The notes under the pieces are model-generated. The model was not told where the DNA came from and did no database searches. It saw nothing but the letters and a program-made list of their open reading frames with translations. Made by a program: the position numbers and the translations under genes. This document shows, piece by piece, positions 22,628 to 31,046 of a DNA stretch of 33,506 nucleotides (within the stretch, counting starts at the first letter, position 1; each line of letters opens with the position of its first letter). Origin of the DNA: an uncultured Blautia sp. (GTDB lineage Bacteria; Bacillota; Clostridia; Lachnospirales; Lachnospiraceae); contig UQCM01000030.1 of the NCBI GenBank assembly GCA_900539525.1, forward strand, positions 1 to 33,506, given 5' to 3'.

Positions 22628-24520
22628 ATGAAAAAACAAAAACGTTCGGCAGGAAAGCTTTTGATGCTTGTGATGATTGTTTTTTTCTATCTTCCGATCC
22701 TCTATATGATCGTGTTTTCCTTTAATGACGGAAAATCGCTGACCAGCTTTACGGGATTTTCCCTTCGCTGGTACCGGCATATGCTGGAGTCCGACGATAT
22801 GATGGGTGCGCTGTATACAACCTTCAGCATTGCGCTGATCGCTACGGCTGTTTCCACCGTGGCAGGGACTATCGCGGCCATCGGGCTCAGCAAGTCGAAA
22901 AAGCTGGTGCGTGATCTGATGCATCAGGTAGATAATCTGCCCATGATGAATCCGGAGATCGTGACGGCTATCGGCTTTATGCTGTTATTTATCACCTTCC
23001 GGGTCGAGAAGGGTTATATGACCATGCTTCTTGCCCACATTGCGTTCTGTATTCCGTATGTGATCCTTTCCGTTATGCCGAAGATCCGTTCACTGGATCC
23101 GAATCTGGCGGATGCGGCCATGGATCTGGGTGCGACCCCCTGGCAGGCACTGATCAAGGTAATTGTGCCCCAGATCATGCCGGGAATCGTTTCAGGCGCG
23201 CTGATCGCATTTACCATGTCCGTGGACGATTTTATTATTTCGTATTTTGTCACGGGCGGCGGAGTGAAGAACTTAAGCATCATGGTCTATACTATGAGCA
23301 AGCGTGTAAATCCCAGCATCAATGCGATTTCCACGCTGATGATCGTCATCATTACCATTGTTCTGGTGGTGATCAATGTGGCACCTGTATTTGTGGCAAA
23401 GAGGCAGGAGAAGGCAGAGATCAGGAAGAGGAGGGTGCTGGTACCGGCTGCACTGGTCTGTGCCTGTGCGGCGGCACTGCTCGTATTCCTCCGGATCAGC
23501 GGGGTGAAAGAAGGGCGTCCCTTTGAGGGAGAAACGCTGCATATCTACAACTGGGGTGAATATACCGGTGAAAATATTCTCGCTGACTTCGAGGAATCTA
23601 CCGGCGCAAAGGTTGTGATGGAAAACTTTGAATCCAATGAGCAGATGTATATCAAGGTGGCAAACGGGGAGTCCTATGATATCCTGGTGCCCAGCGACTA
23701 TATGATCCAGAGGCTGATCGAAGAGGATTACCTGCAGAAGCTTGATCATACAAAGCTGAACGGTATGGATAAGCTTGTAGATGCAGTAAAAGGTCTGCCG
23801 TATGATCCGGGGAATGAGTATTCCGTTCCCTACTTCTGGGGAACCGCGGGAATCGTGTACGATAAGAATAAGGTGGCGCTGGAAGACCTGGAGCAGGAGG
23901 GATATAATATCTTTCTGGATGAGAAGTACCGGGGAGATATCTACCTGTATGATTCGGAGCGGGACAGCTTCATGATGGCACTGAAGGCATTGGGCTATTC
24001 CATGAATACAGAGGATCCGGATGAACTGGATGAGGCCTATGAGTGGCTGGTGAAATGTGTGCAGACCATGAAGCCGGAGATCGTCACGGATGAGATCATC
24101 GATAATATGGCTCAGGGAAGAAAGGCACTGGGGCTTATTTATTCCGGAGATGCTACCTATATCATGTGTGAGAATGAGGACATGGGCTTCTATCTGCCGG
24201 AAACGGGGACAAATCTGTGGTCCGATGCGATGGTTATTCCGAAGAATGCAAAGAATCCCAAGCTGGCCCATGCATTTATCAATTTTGTCTGTGATTACGA
24301 TGGGGCCTATGACAACTCCAGCTATGTGGGATATACCTCGGCAAATCAGGAGGTTATGGAGGACCTTTCCGGAGAGGGAGGCGATTATGAGGGAATCGAT
24401 GCCTACATTCCGAGAACAGATAATGAGATGGATGAGGTATTTGTCTATAACGAGAAGATCAGAAAGGTCATCAGTAATCTGTGGAGCCGTGTAAAGATCG
24501 CGGCAAGTAATGCGAATTAG
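22628..24520 (+). CDS. potCD: PotC-PotD fusion: polyamine permease joined to its binding protein
   Basis: The 630-residue protein joins two parts usually made from separate genes. Residues 1-260 are PotC, with six membrane segments and the EAA loop DAAMDLGATPWQALIKVIVPQIMPG at 162-186. Residues 269-289 form an extra membrane segment after a basic stretch. Residues 302-630 are PotD, the extracellular binding domain, opening LHIYNWGEYTGENILADFEESTGAKV and including VPSDYMIQRLIEEDYLQKLD and SVPYFWGTAGIVYD. The binding part is thus tethered to the permease and not made as a lipoprotein. The DNA shows one uninterrupted frame. ATG 22628 lies 13 nt after AAGGAGG. The ligand, spermidine or putrescine, is inferred from family. 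Confidence 0.93.
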   Translation: MKKQKRSAGKLLMLVMIVFFYLPILYMIVFSFNDGKSLTSFTGFSLRWYRHMLESDDMMGALYTTFSIALIATAVSTVAGTIAAIGLSKSKKLVRDLMHQVDNLPMMNPEIVTAIGFMLLFITFRVEKGYMTMLLAHIAFCIPYVILSVMPKIRSLDPNLADAAMDLGATPWQALIKVIVPQIMPGIVSGALIAFTMSVDDFIISYFVTGGGVKNLSIMVYTMSKRVNPSINAISTLMIVIITIVLVVINVAPVFVAKRQEKAEIRKRRVLVPAALVCACAAALLVFLRISGVKEGRPFEGETLHIYNWGEYTGENILADFEESTGAKVVMENFESNEQMYIKVANGESYDILVPSDYMIQRLIEEDYLQKLDHTKLNGMDKLVDAVKGLPYDPGNEYSVPYFWGTAGIVYDKNKVALEDLEQEGYNIFLDEKYRGDIYLYDSERDSFMMALKALGYSMNTEDPDELDEAYEWLVKCVQTMKPEIVTDEIIDNMAQGRKALGLIYSGDATYIMCENEDMGFYLPETGTNLWSDAMVIPKNAKNPKLAHAFINFVCDYDGAYDNSSYVGYTSANQEVMEDLSGEGGDYEGIDAYIPRTDNEMDEVFVYNEKIRKVISNLWSRVKIAASNAN

Positions 24521-24535
24521 AAGAGCATAAGAGAT

Positions 24536-24606
24536 ATGCCGGACCGGAGCAGGACCCGGCATAAAAAGAGTGCGTAACTTCGTTAGTGAAGGGACGCACT
24601 CTTTTT
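24536..24606. terminator. Tandem hairpins ending in a bidirectional terminator
   Basis: ATGCCGG and CCGGCAT (24536-24562) form a 7-bp stem. Directly after it, AAAAAGAGTGCGT (24563-24575) and ACGCACTCTTTTT (24594-24606) form a 13-bp stem with A and T runs on both sides, so it can stop transcription from potCD and from ftsH, which converges from the right. Confidence 0.92.
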
Positions 24607-24628
24607 CTATCATGTGTAAATTTAACGG

Positions 24629-26446
24629 TTATTTCATGTCCAGAATTCTCATAAATTCCTCACCCGTAATGGTTTCTCTCTCATACAGGAACTTTGCAAG
24701 CTCATCCAGCTTATGTTTGTTTTCTGTGAGGATCCTGCGGGCTTTTTCATGTTCCCGTTTTACCAGCTCAACGACCTTTTTGTCGATTTCCTTCTGGGTG
24801 TCTGCGGAGCATGCCAGGGAGGTGTCGCCGCCGAGATACTGATTGTTCACAGTCTCCATGGCTACCATGTCGAATTCATCCGTCATGCCGTAGCGGGTGA
24901 TCATGGCACGAGCCAGCTTTGTCGCCTGCTCAATATCGTTGGAGGCTCCGGTGGTGATGGAGCCGAAGGCAACCTCTTCTGCGGCGCGGCCGGCGGTGAA
25001 GGTTGCAATCTTGTTCTCGATCTCTTCTTTGGAAAGCAGATATTTGTCTGCCTGTTCCACCTGCATGGTATAGCCCAGCGCACCGGAGGTACGTGGAATG
25101 ATGGTAATCTTCTGTACCGGCGCGGACTGGGTCTGAAGGGCGGCTACCAGGGCGTGTCCCACCTCGTGGTAGGAGACGATCAGCTTCTCCTTATCAGAGA
25201 GGATGGCATTTTTCTTTTGGTATCCTGCGATGACCACTTCCACACTCTCCTCCAGATCTGCCTGGGTGATGGTCTTCCGTCCGCTGCGGACAGCTCGTAG
25301 AGCTGCCTCGTTTACAATGTTGGCAAGCTCTGCGCCGGAAGCACCGGAAGCCATGCGGGCGATGACGGAGAAATCCACATCATCATTCAGGCGCACCTTT
25401 TTCGCATGGACCTTCAGGATCGCTTCCCGGCCCTGCAGATCCGGCAGTTCCACCGGAACACGGCGGTCGAAACGTCCCGGACGGAGCAGGGCGGGATCCA
25501 GGGATTCCGGGCGGTTGGTAGCCGCCAGGATAATGACACCGTTGTTTCCCTCGAAACCATCCATCTCTGTCAGCAGCTGGTTTAAGGTCTGCTCACGCTC
25601 ATCATTTCCGCCGATCTGGCCGTCACGCTTCTTTCCGATGGCATCGATCTCATCGATAAATACGATACACGGAGCTTTCTCCTTTGCCTGACGGAACAGG
25701 TCACGTACCTTGGAGGCACCCATACCGACAAACATTTCTACAAATTCCGAACCGGACATAGAGAAGAAGGGAACATTTGCCTCTCCGGCTACTGCCTTTG
25801 CCAGCATGGTTTTACCGGTTCCCGGAGGGCCTACGAGAAGGACACCCTTCGGCATGGAAGCACCCACCTCCGTATATTTACCGGGGTTGTGCAGATAGTC
25901 CACGATTTCCGTCAGATTTTCCTTGGCTTCATCTTCACCGGCCACATCCCGGAAGTGGATGCCTTCCGTGGACTGGACATAGATTTTCGCGTTGCTTTTT
26001 CCCATGCCGAACATCATGGAATTTCCGCCGCCGCCCATTTTGTCCATCATTTTCTTCGAGAGCATCTGTCCGAGGGCGATAAAGAGCACCACCGGGAGCA
26101 CCCAGGAGAGCAGGATCGACAGCACCGGTGACATTTCGTGTACGATCTCTGAAGAGAAGACGGCACCGGATTCATATAATCGCTCGGTTCTGCCGGGGTC
26201 ATCCATGATTCCTGTCTTGTAGATATTTTTTCCATCCTTATCTGTAAAAAGAATCTGGTTGTCTTCAATTTCCACCTGGCCGATCTGCCGGTCCTTTGTC
26301 ATCTGCATAAAGGTGCCGTAATCCACCTGCTTTACCGTGGTCCTTGAAATCAGCGGCATCAGCAGAAAATTAAATAAAAACAGCACGATCAGCACAACAA
26401 AGTAATAAAAGGCCAGAGGTTTCTTTGGGCTTTTGACTTCCTTCAT
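24629..26446 (-). CDS. ftsH: ATP-dependent zinc metalloprotease FtsH
   Basis: The 605-residue membrane protein degrades misfolded and short-lived proteins at the inner membrane. Two membrane segments (11-33 and 107-127) flank an extracytoplasmic domain. The AAA module has Walker A GPPGTGKT at 206-213, Walker B IVFIDEID at 261-268 and the second region of homology with NRPESLDPALLRPGRFDR. The zinc motif HEVGH lies at 427-431. ATG 26446 is preferred because AGGAGG is 8 nt upstream; ATG 26452 lies almost on top of the site. The gene is alone on the minus strand and ends at a shared terminator. Confidence 0.96.
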   Translation of the reverse strand: MKEVKSPKKPLAFYYFVVLIVLFLFNFLLMPLISRTTVKQVDYGTFMQMTKDRQIGQVEIEDNQILFTDKDGKNIYKTGIMDDPGRTERLYESGAVFSSEIVHEMSPVLSILLSWVLPVVLFIALGQMLSKKMMDKMGGGGNSMMFGMGKSNAKIYVQSTEGIHFRDVAGEDEAKENLTEIVDYLHNPGKYTEVGASMPKGVLLVGPPGTGKTMLAKAVAGEANVPFFSMSGSEFVEMFVGMGASKVRDLFRQAKEKAPCIVFIDEIDAIGKKRDGQIGGNDEREQTLNQLLTEMDGFEGNNGVIILAATNRPESLDPALLRPGRFDRRVPVELPDLQGREAILKVHAKKVRLNDDVDFSVIARMASGASGAELANIVNEAALRAVRSGRKTITQADLEESVEVVIAGYQKKNAILSDKEKLIVSYHEVGHALVAALQTQSAPVQKITIIPRTSGALGYTMQVEQADKYLLSKEEIENKIATFTAGRAAEEVAFGSITTGASNDIEQATKLARAMITRYGMTDEFDMVAMETVNNQYLGGDTSLACSADTQKEIDKKVVELVKREHEKARRILTENKHKLDELAKFLYERETITGEEFMRILDMK

Positions 26447-26469
26447 AATCATTTCCTCCTTTTTCCACT

Positions 26470-26498
26470 ATTATAGGAGAGGGGATGGGGAAAAACAA
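26470..26498 (-). promoter_or_regulatory. Promoter of ftsH
   Basis: On the minus strand, TTGTTT (26498-26493) and a perfect TATAAT (26475-26470) are 17 nt apart. The leader would be very short (about 16 nt). Confidence 0.6.
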
Positions 26499-26563
26499 TA
26501 ATCAAAAAAGAATATATTTATGAAAATATTCTGAATTTGCAACACCTCTTTTTTCAGCAAAGC

Positions 26564-26592
26564 TTGCACACACCCATTTTATAGGATATACT
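26564..26592 (+). promoter_or_regulatory. Promoter of asnS
   Basis: TTGCAC (26564-26569) and TATACT (26587-26592) are 17 nt apart. The leader of about 77 nt has no T-box, unlike that of proS. Confidence 0.7.
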
Positions 26593-26675
26593 TAATAGAA
26601 AACGGGTACAGCCGGTCATTTAAAAGGGATGCAGGGTGTATCGCTAATTTATTCGAGAACAAAGGAGTTCATATT

Positions 26676-28067
26676 ATGGAGTTAACAACGGTTAGAGAGA
26701 TTTTCAGAAACAGGGAAAACTATCTGGAGAAGGAGATCACGGTAGGCGGCTGGGTGCGCAGTGTTCGTGATTCAAAGACGTTCGGATTTCTGGTACTGCA
26801 TGACGGTACGTTTTTTGAGCCGCTGCAGATCGTATATCATGATACGATGGAGAATTTTGCGGAGGTTTCGAAGCTGAATGTAGGTGCTGCCGTGATCGTG
26901 AAGGGAACACTGGTAGCTACACCGCAGGCGAAGCAGCCGTTTGAGATCCAGGCAAGTGAGGTTACGGTAGAGGGACCGTCCGCACCGGACTATCCGCTGC
27001 AGAAGAAACGCCACAGCATGGAGTATTTAAGAACCATCTCCCATCTGCGTCCGCGCACCAACACCTTCCAGGCAGTCTTCCGCGTGCGTTCCCTGATCGC
27101 CTATGCGATCCATCAGTTCTTCCAGGAGAGGGATTTCGTCTATGTGCATACACCATTGATCACGGGAAGCGACTGTGAAGGTGCCGGAGAGATGTTCCGC
27201 GTGACGACGCTGGATCTGGAGAATCCGCCGAGGACAGCCGACGGGAAAGTGGATAACAGTAAGGATTTCTTCGGAAAGGTAACGAATCTGACCGTGAGCG
27301 GACAGTTAAACGGAGAGACCTATGCCCAGGCATTCCGGAATATCTACACCTTCGGACCGACCTTCCGCGCGGAGAATTCCAACACCACCCGCCATGCGGC
27401 AGAGTTCTGGATGATCGAGCCGGAGATCGCATTTGCGGACCTGAAGGATGATATGATGCTGGCAGAGTCCATGCTGAAATACGTGATCCGGTACGTGCTG
27501 GAGCATGCGCCGGAGGAGGTGAATTTCTTCAATTCCTTCGTGGATAAGGGACTTTTGGAGAGGCTGAACCATGTGGTGAACTCCGAGTTTGCCCATGTGA
27601 CCTACACAGAGGCGATCGAGCTTCTTGAGAAGAATAATGATAAATTTGACTATAAGGTTTCCTGGGGATGTGATCTTCAGACAGAGCATGAGCGCTATCT
27701 GACAGAGCAGATCTTCAAGCGTCCGGTATTTGTGACCGATTACCCGAAGGAGATCAAGGCATTTTATATGAAACTGAACGATGACGGAAAGACAGTGGCT
27801 GCTATGGACTGTCTCGTGCCGGGCATCGGTGAGATCATCGGAGGAAGCCAGAGAGAGGATGACTATGAGAAGCTGGTACACCGGATGGAGGAGCTGGGAC
27901 TGAATCAGGAGGATTACCAGTTCTATCTGGATCTTAGAAAATACGGTTCCACCCGCCATGCGGGATTCGGCCTGGGCTTTGAAAGATGCGTGATGTATCT
28001 GACCGGTATGGCGAATATCAGGGACGTTGTCCCGTTCCCGAGAACGGTCGGAAACTGCGATCTGTAA
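26676..28067 (+). CDS. asnS: Asparaginyl-tRNA synthetase
   Basis: The 463-residue class-IIb enzyme attaches Asn to tRNA(Asn) in the cytoplasm. Residues 1-110 are the OB-fold anticodon-binding domain (EKEITVGGWVRSVRDSKTFGFLVLHDG). Catalytic motifs include SHLRPRTNTFQAVFRVRS, FGPTFRAENSNTTRHAAEFWMIEPE (motif 2) and GFGLGFERCVMYLTGMANIRDVVPFPRTVGNC (motif 3). The ending fits AsnRS and not AspRS. It starts at ATG 26676 with AAAGGAG ahead. The response regulator gene follows after 30 nt and may be read from the same transcript. Confidence 0.96.
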   Translation: MELTTVREIFRNRENYLEKEITVGGWVRSVRDSKTFGFLVLHDGTFFEPLQIVYHDTMENFAEVSKLNVGAAVIVKGTLVATPQAKQPFEIQASEVTVEGPSAPDYPLQKKRHSMEYLRTISHLRPRTNTFQAVFRVRSLIAYAIHQFFQERDFVYVHTPLITGSDCEGAGEMFRVTTLDLENPPRTADGKVDNSKDFFGKVTNLTVSGQLNGETYAQAFRNIYTFGPTFRAENSNTTRHAAEFWMIEPEIAFADLKDDMMLAESMLKYVIRYVLEHAPEEVNFFNSFVDKGLLERLNHVVNSEFAHVTYTEAIELLEKNNDKFDYKVSWGCDLQTEHERYLTEQIFKRPVFVTDYPKEIKAFYMKLNDDGKTVAAMDCLVPGIGEIIGGSQREDDYEKLVHRMEELGLNQEDYQFYLDLRKYGSTRHAGFGLGFERCVMYLTGMANIRDVVPFPRTVGNCDL

Positions 28068-28097
28068 ATGCGGGGCGGATTAATAAGGAGGAAAACC

Positions 28098-28793
28098 ATG
28101 GGGAGCAGGATACTGATCGTAGATGATGAAAGAGAGATCGCAGACGTTTTGGAGCTGTATCTCAGGAATGAAAATTACGATGTGGAGAAGTGCTATACAG
28201 GAGAAGACGCACTTCGCTGCATAGAAGAAAACACGCCTGACATGGCACTGCTGGACGTGATGCTGCCGGATATCGACGGCTTCACGATCCTGCAGAAGAT
28301 CCGGGAGAAATATACCTTCCCGGTCATTATGCTGACGGCGAAGACAGAATATATGGATAAGATCAACGGGCTGACGCTGGGAGCGGATGACTATATTGCA
28401 AAGCCGTTCAATCCGCTGGAGCTGGTTGCCAGGGTAAAGGCCCAGATGCGGCGTTTTACCAAGTACAATGAGGGGGCAAAGCCCCAGGAGGATGTCATAG
28501 ACTTCGCAGGTCTGGTCCTGAACAGGAGCACCCATGAATGTGTCTACAATGGACGTGAGCTTACCCTGACGCCCATTGAATTCGACATTCTGTGGATCCT
28601 GTGTGAGAACCGGGGACAGGTCATCAGTTCGGAGCAGCTCTTTGAGCAGGTGTGGAAGGAGAAGTATTACAAGAACAGTAACAACACAGTCATGGTCCAC
28701 ATCCGTCATCTCAGGGAGAAGATGAGCGGTCCGACCGGAAAATGTGACTTTATCAAGACGGTCTGGGGAGTGGGATATCGCGTTGAAAAATAA
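28098..28793 (+). CDS. VanR-like response regulator (OmpR family)
   Basis: The 231-residue protein has a receiver domain with the phosphate-accepting Asp53 (MALLDVMLPDIDG), an acidic pocket at Asp9-Asp10 and the Lys in IAKPFNPLEL, followed by a winged-helix DNA-binding domain (ELTLTPIEFDILWILCENRGQVISSEQLFEQVWKEKYYKNSNNTVMVHIRHLREKM). The sequence resembles VanR proteins of glycopeptide-resistance systems. ATG 28098 lies behind AAGGAGG. Its end overlaps the kinase gene by 11 nt. No vanH, vanA-type ligase or vanX gene is nearby, so the target is not known. Confidence 0.92.
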   Translation: MGSRILIVDDEREIADVLELYLRNENYDVEKCYTGEDALRCIEENTPDMALLDVMLPDIDGFTILQKIREKYTFPVIMLTAKTEYMDKINGLTLGADDYIAKPFNPLELVARVKAQMRRFTKYNEGAKPQEDVIDFAGLVLNRSTHECVYNGRELTLTPIEFDILWILCENRGQVISSEQLFEQVWKEKYYKNSNNTVMVHIRHLREKMSGPTGKCDFIKTVWGVGYRVEK

Positions 28794-29955
28794 TTACCGC
28801 AAATTAAAATGGAGCCTGATGCTGCGTACTCTTCTGGTGACGGTACTTTCTATCGGGATCGGATATGTGATCGTGAACCTTCTGATCGACGGGCTGTTTC
28901 AGAAGCATTTTCCCGAGCTGGTGATGCGTATCCTGGTATATTTCGGCCTGAGCCGTGAAGAAGCAAATACCCTTTACGGCATGATTTTCATGGATCATAA
29001 GGATATCTTCCTGATGGGGGGATTCCTCCTGCTGTTTTTGATCTTTTTCTATGTGGCGATTTCTAAGATCACCCGTTATCTGAACAGCATCAGCAAGGAA
29101 ATTGACCATATTCTGAGCGATTCCCAGGATCCCGTCACACTGGAGCCGGAGCTTCGTCCCATTGCAGAAAAGCTGAACGCATTGAAGATGACGCTGAAGC
29201 GGAGAGAGCTTGCAGCGGTGGAGAGTGAGCAGAGGAAAAATGATCTGGTGGTCTTTCTGGCCCACGATCTGAAGACGCCTCTGACATCTACTATTGCCTA
29301 CCTGACTATGCTGGATGAGCATCCGGACATGGCGGCGGAGGAACGGGCGAAATATGTCCATATTGCACTGGAGAAATCCATGAGGCTGGGGGAGCTGATC
29401 AATGAATTCTTCGAGATCACACGGTTTAATCTGCAGGATATCGTGCTGGAGAAGGGACAGGTAAATCTCTCCATTATGCTGGAGCAGCTGGCGGATGAGA
29501 GCTATGCAGTGCTGGCGGACAAGAAGCTGACCTGTTCCATCCACACGGAAGACAGACTGATCGTGTTCGGTGATCCGGACAAACTGGCGCGCGTCTTTGA
29601 CAATCTGCTGCGAAATGCCATCGCCTACAGCTATCCGGGGACAAATATTGATATTCAGGCTTACTGTGAAAGGAATACGATCGTCATCACCTTCTCAAAT
29701 CAGGGTGACCAGATTCCGCAGCAGAAGCTGACATCTATTTTTGAAAAGTTTTATCGTGTGGACAATGCCCGCTCCAGTCAGACAGGCGGCGCAGGACTGG
29801 GACTTTCCATTGCAAAGGAGATCGTGGAGCTTCACGGCGGGACGATCGAAGCGTCCAGCGACCGGTTCTGCACGAGATTTACCGTGCGTCTCCCGAGGCA
29901 TCAGGAGGAGACGGAGCCTGTGAGGAAAAAGAAGTGGAGCAGCGGGAACACATAG
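28783..29955 (+). CDS. VanS-like sensor histidine kinase
   Basis: The 390-residue membrane kinase has two membrane segments (about 16-36 and 75-95) with a short outside loop, a HAMP-like linker, the dimerisation domain with phospho-accepting His161 (VVFLAHDLKTPLTSTIAYL), and a catalytic domain with N box NLLRNAIAYS and G boxes TGGAGLGLSIAKEIVELHGG. TTG 28783, with GGGGAGTGGG ahead, gives a natural VanS-like start (MKNNYRKLK); GTG 28744 would add residues encoded inside the regulator gene. The small outside loop suggests sensing within or near the membrane. A sortase gene follows after about 85 nt. Confidence 0.9.
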   Translation: MKNNYRKLKWSLMLRTLLVTVLSIGIGYVIVNLLIDGLFQKHFPELVMRILVYFGLSREEANTLYGMIFMDHKDIFLMGGFLLLFLIFFYVAISKITRYLNSISKEIDHILSDSQDPVTLEPELRPIAEKLNALKMTLKRRELAAVESEQRKNDLVVFLAHDLKTPLTSTIAYLTMLDEHPDMAAEERAKYVHIALEKSMRLGELINEFFEITRFNLQDIVLEKGQVNLSIMLEQLADESYAVLADKKLTCSIHTEDRLIVFGDPDKLARVFDNLLRNAIAYSYPGTNIDIQAYCERNTIVITFSNQGDQIPQQKLTSIFEKFYRVDNARSSQTGGAGLGLSIAKEIVELHGGTIEASSDRFCTRFTVRLPRHQEETEPVRKKKWSSGNT

Positions 29956-30040
29956 CGTGTTATGGGGAAAGTTTTCATGAAGGGACTGCAAAGAAGCACT
30001 GGAACGCCTGCAGTACCGGAAAATCTGACAGGAGGAGAGC

Positions 30041-30877
30041 ATGGCAGCGAAGAAAGAAAAGAAAAAGCGCACGGCAGGAGATATCATCCGCACACTGATT
30101 CTGATCGTGGCACTGGGTGTGTTCTGTTATTCGGGATACCGGCTGATTTCGATCTATCTGGAATACAAGAAGGGGTCGGACGAGTACAGTTCTCTGGAAG
30201 ATCAGTATACGGTGGATCTGATGAATCAGGAGATTCAGATCGATGAGGTCAGCGGAGAACCGGTTATGAAGAGTCCGGTGGACTTTGACAGCCTGACAAA
30301 GCTTAACAGTGATATTATCGGATGGCTGAAGGTGGAGGCGCTGGATATCAGCTATCCGCTGGCACAGGGTGAGGATAATGATTTTTATCTGCACAATACT
30401 TTCCAGAAGACACCGAATATTGCCGGCTGTATCTTTCTGGACCGTGAGAATAAGAAGGATTTTTCTGACAAAAATTCCATCATTTACGGCCATAACATGA
30501 GAAACGGCAGCATGTTCGGAAAGCTGAAGAAATTCTATGAAGACGGTGTGTTTGAGAAGAGTCCGTATTTCTGGATCTACACACCGGAAAAGATCTATAA
30601 ATATGAAATCTTTGCCTGCCATGAGGTGGGCTATACCAGTAAAACGTATCAGCTGTCCTTTCAGGATGACGCAGACTTTATGGAGTATATCAAAGAGGCC
30701 TTTGAACATTCTGTGGTACAGAGCAAGGCATCTGTGAGTGCAGAGGATACGGTGGTGACACTCTCCACCTGTACAGGGAACGCATCCACCCGTTTCATCG
30801 TGCAGGGAAAACGGATCGAGACCTATACCACGCTCAGGGAGGATACTCCACAGAAGGAGACGCGGGACAATCCGTAA
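30041..30877 (+). CDS. srtB: Class B sortase
   Basis: The 278-residue transpeptidase anchors proteins to the cell wall. It has a basic N-terminus, a membrane segment (15-36) and a sortase fold with catalytic His151 (IIYGHNMRNGSMFG), Cys244 (TLSTCTGNASTRF) and Arg251. The YGHNM motif and the long loop before the Cys (YIKEAFEHSVVQSKASVSAEDTVVTLSTC) indicate class B. GGAGGAG precedes ATG 30041. No substrate with a class B sorting signal is seen in the window. The position behind a two-component pair suggests shared control. Confidence 0.92.
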   Translation: MAAKKEKKKRTAGDIIRTLILIVALGVFCYSGYRLISIYLEYKKGSDEYSSLEDQYTVDLMNQEIQIDEVSGEPVMKSPVDFDSLTKLNSDIIGWLKVEALDISYPLAQGEDNDFYLHNTFQKTPNIAGCIFLDRENKKDFSDKNSIIYGHNMRNGSMFGKLKKFYEDGVFEKSPYFWIYTPEKIYKYEIFACHEVGYTSKTYQLSFQDDADFMEYIKEAFEHSVVQSKASVSAEDTVVTLSTCTGNASTRFIVQGKRIETYTTLREDTPQKETRDNP

Positions 30878-30900
30878 ACCAGTTTTGACACCTGAATCAA

Positions 30901-31024
30901 GAGTACACAGAAAAGGGTGCACAGGTAAAGAGCGATAGAATAAAGGGTGAACAGAAAAGAATGCATGGCAAAGAGTGAGAAAATACAGAATAAAGAGTGA
31001 ACAGATAAAGAGCGGGCAGGTAAA
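30901..31024 (+). repeat. Degenerate 15-nt tandem repeat array upstream of the sirtuin
   Basis: About eight copies of a unit like GRGTGMACAGRTAAA lie head to tail. Clear copies are GGGTGCACAGGTAAA (30915-30929), GAGCGATAGAATAAA (30930-30944), GAGTGAACAGATAAA (30995-31009) and GAGCGGGCAGGTAAA (31010-31024). One unit (30973-30994) carries a 7-nt insertion, and some are 14 nt long. The array fills most of the sortase-sirtuin gap. Confidence 0.7.
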
Positions 31025-31046
31025 ACGTGAAGAGGGGGTATGTGAT

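Noticed and set aside
23273..24613. 446-codon minus-strand frame opposite potCD
   Set aside because: A shadow of the GC-rich codon pattern of the fusion gene; the plus-strand protein has clear motifs throughout.
24713..25300. 195-codon plus-strand frame opposite ftsH
   Set aside because: It is antisense to a well-supported gene, with no ribosome site and no family resemblance.
26593..26675. A T-box ahead of asnS
   Set aside because: The leader is too short and lacks the GGTGGTACCGC box.
28098..29955. A vancomycin-resistance cluster
   Set aside because: Only the regulator and kinase are VanR/VanS-like; no van ligase, dehydrogenase or dipeptidase is present.
30901..31024. A CRISPR array at the tandem repeats
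   Set aside because: The units are 15 nt, contiguous and without spacers, and no cas gene is nearby.
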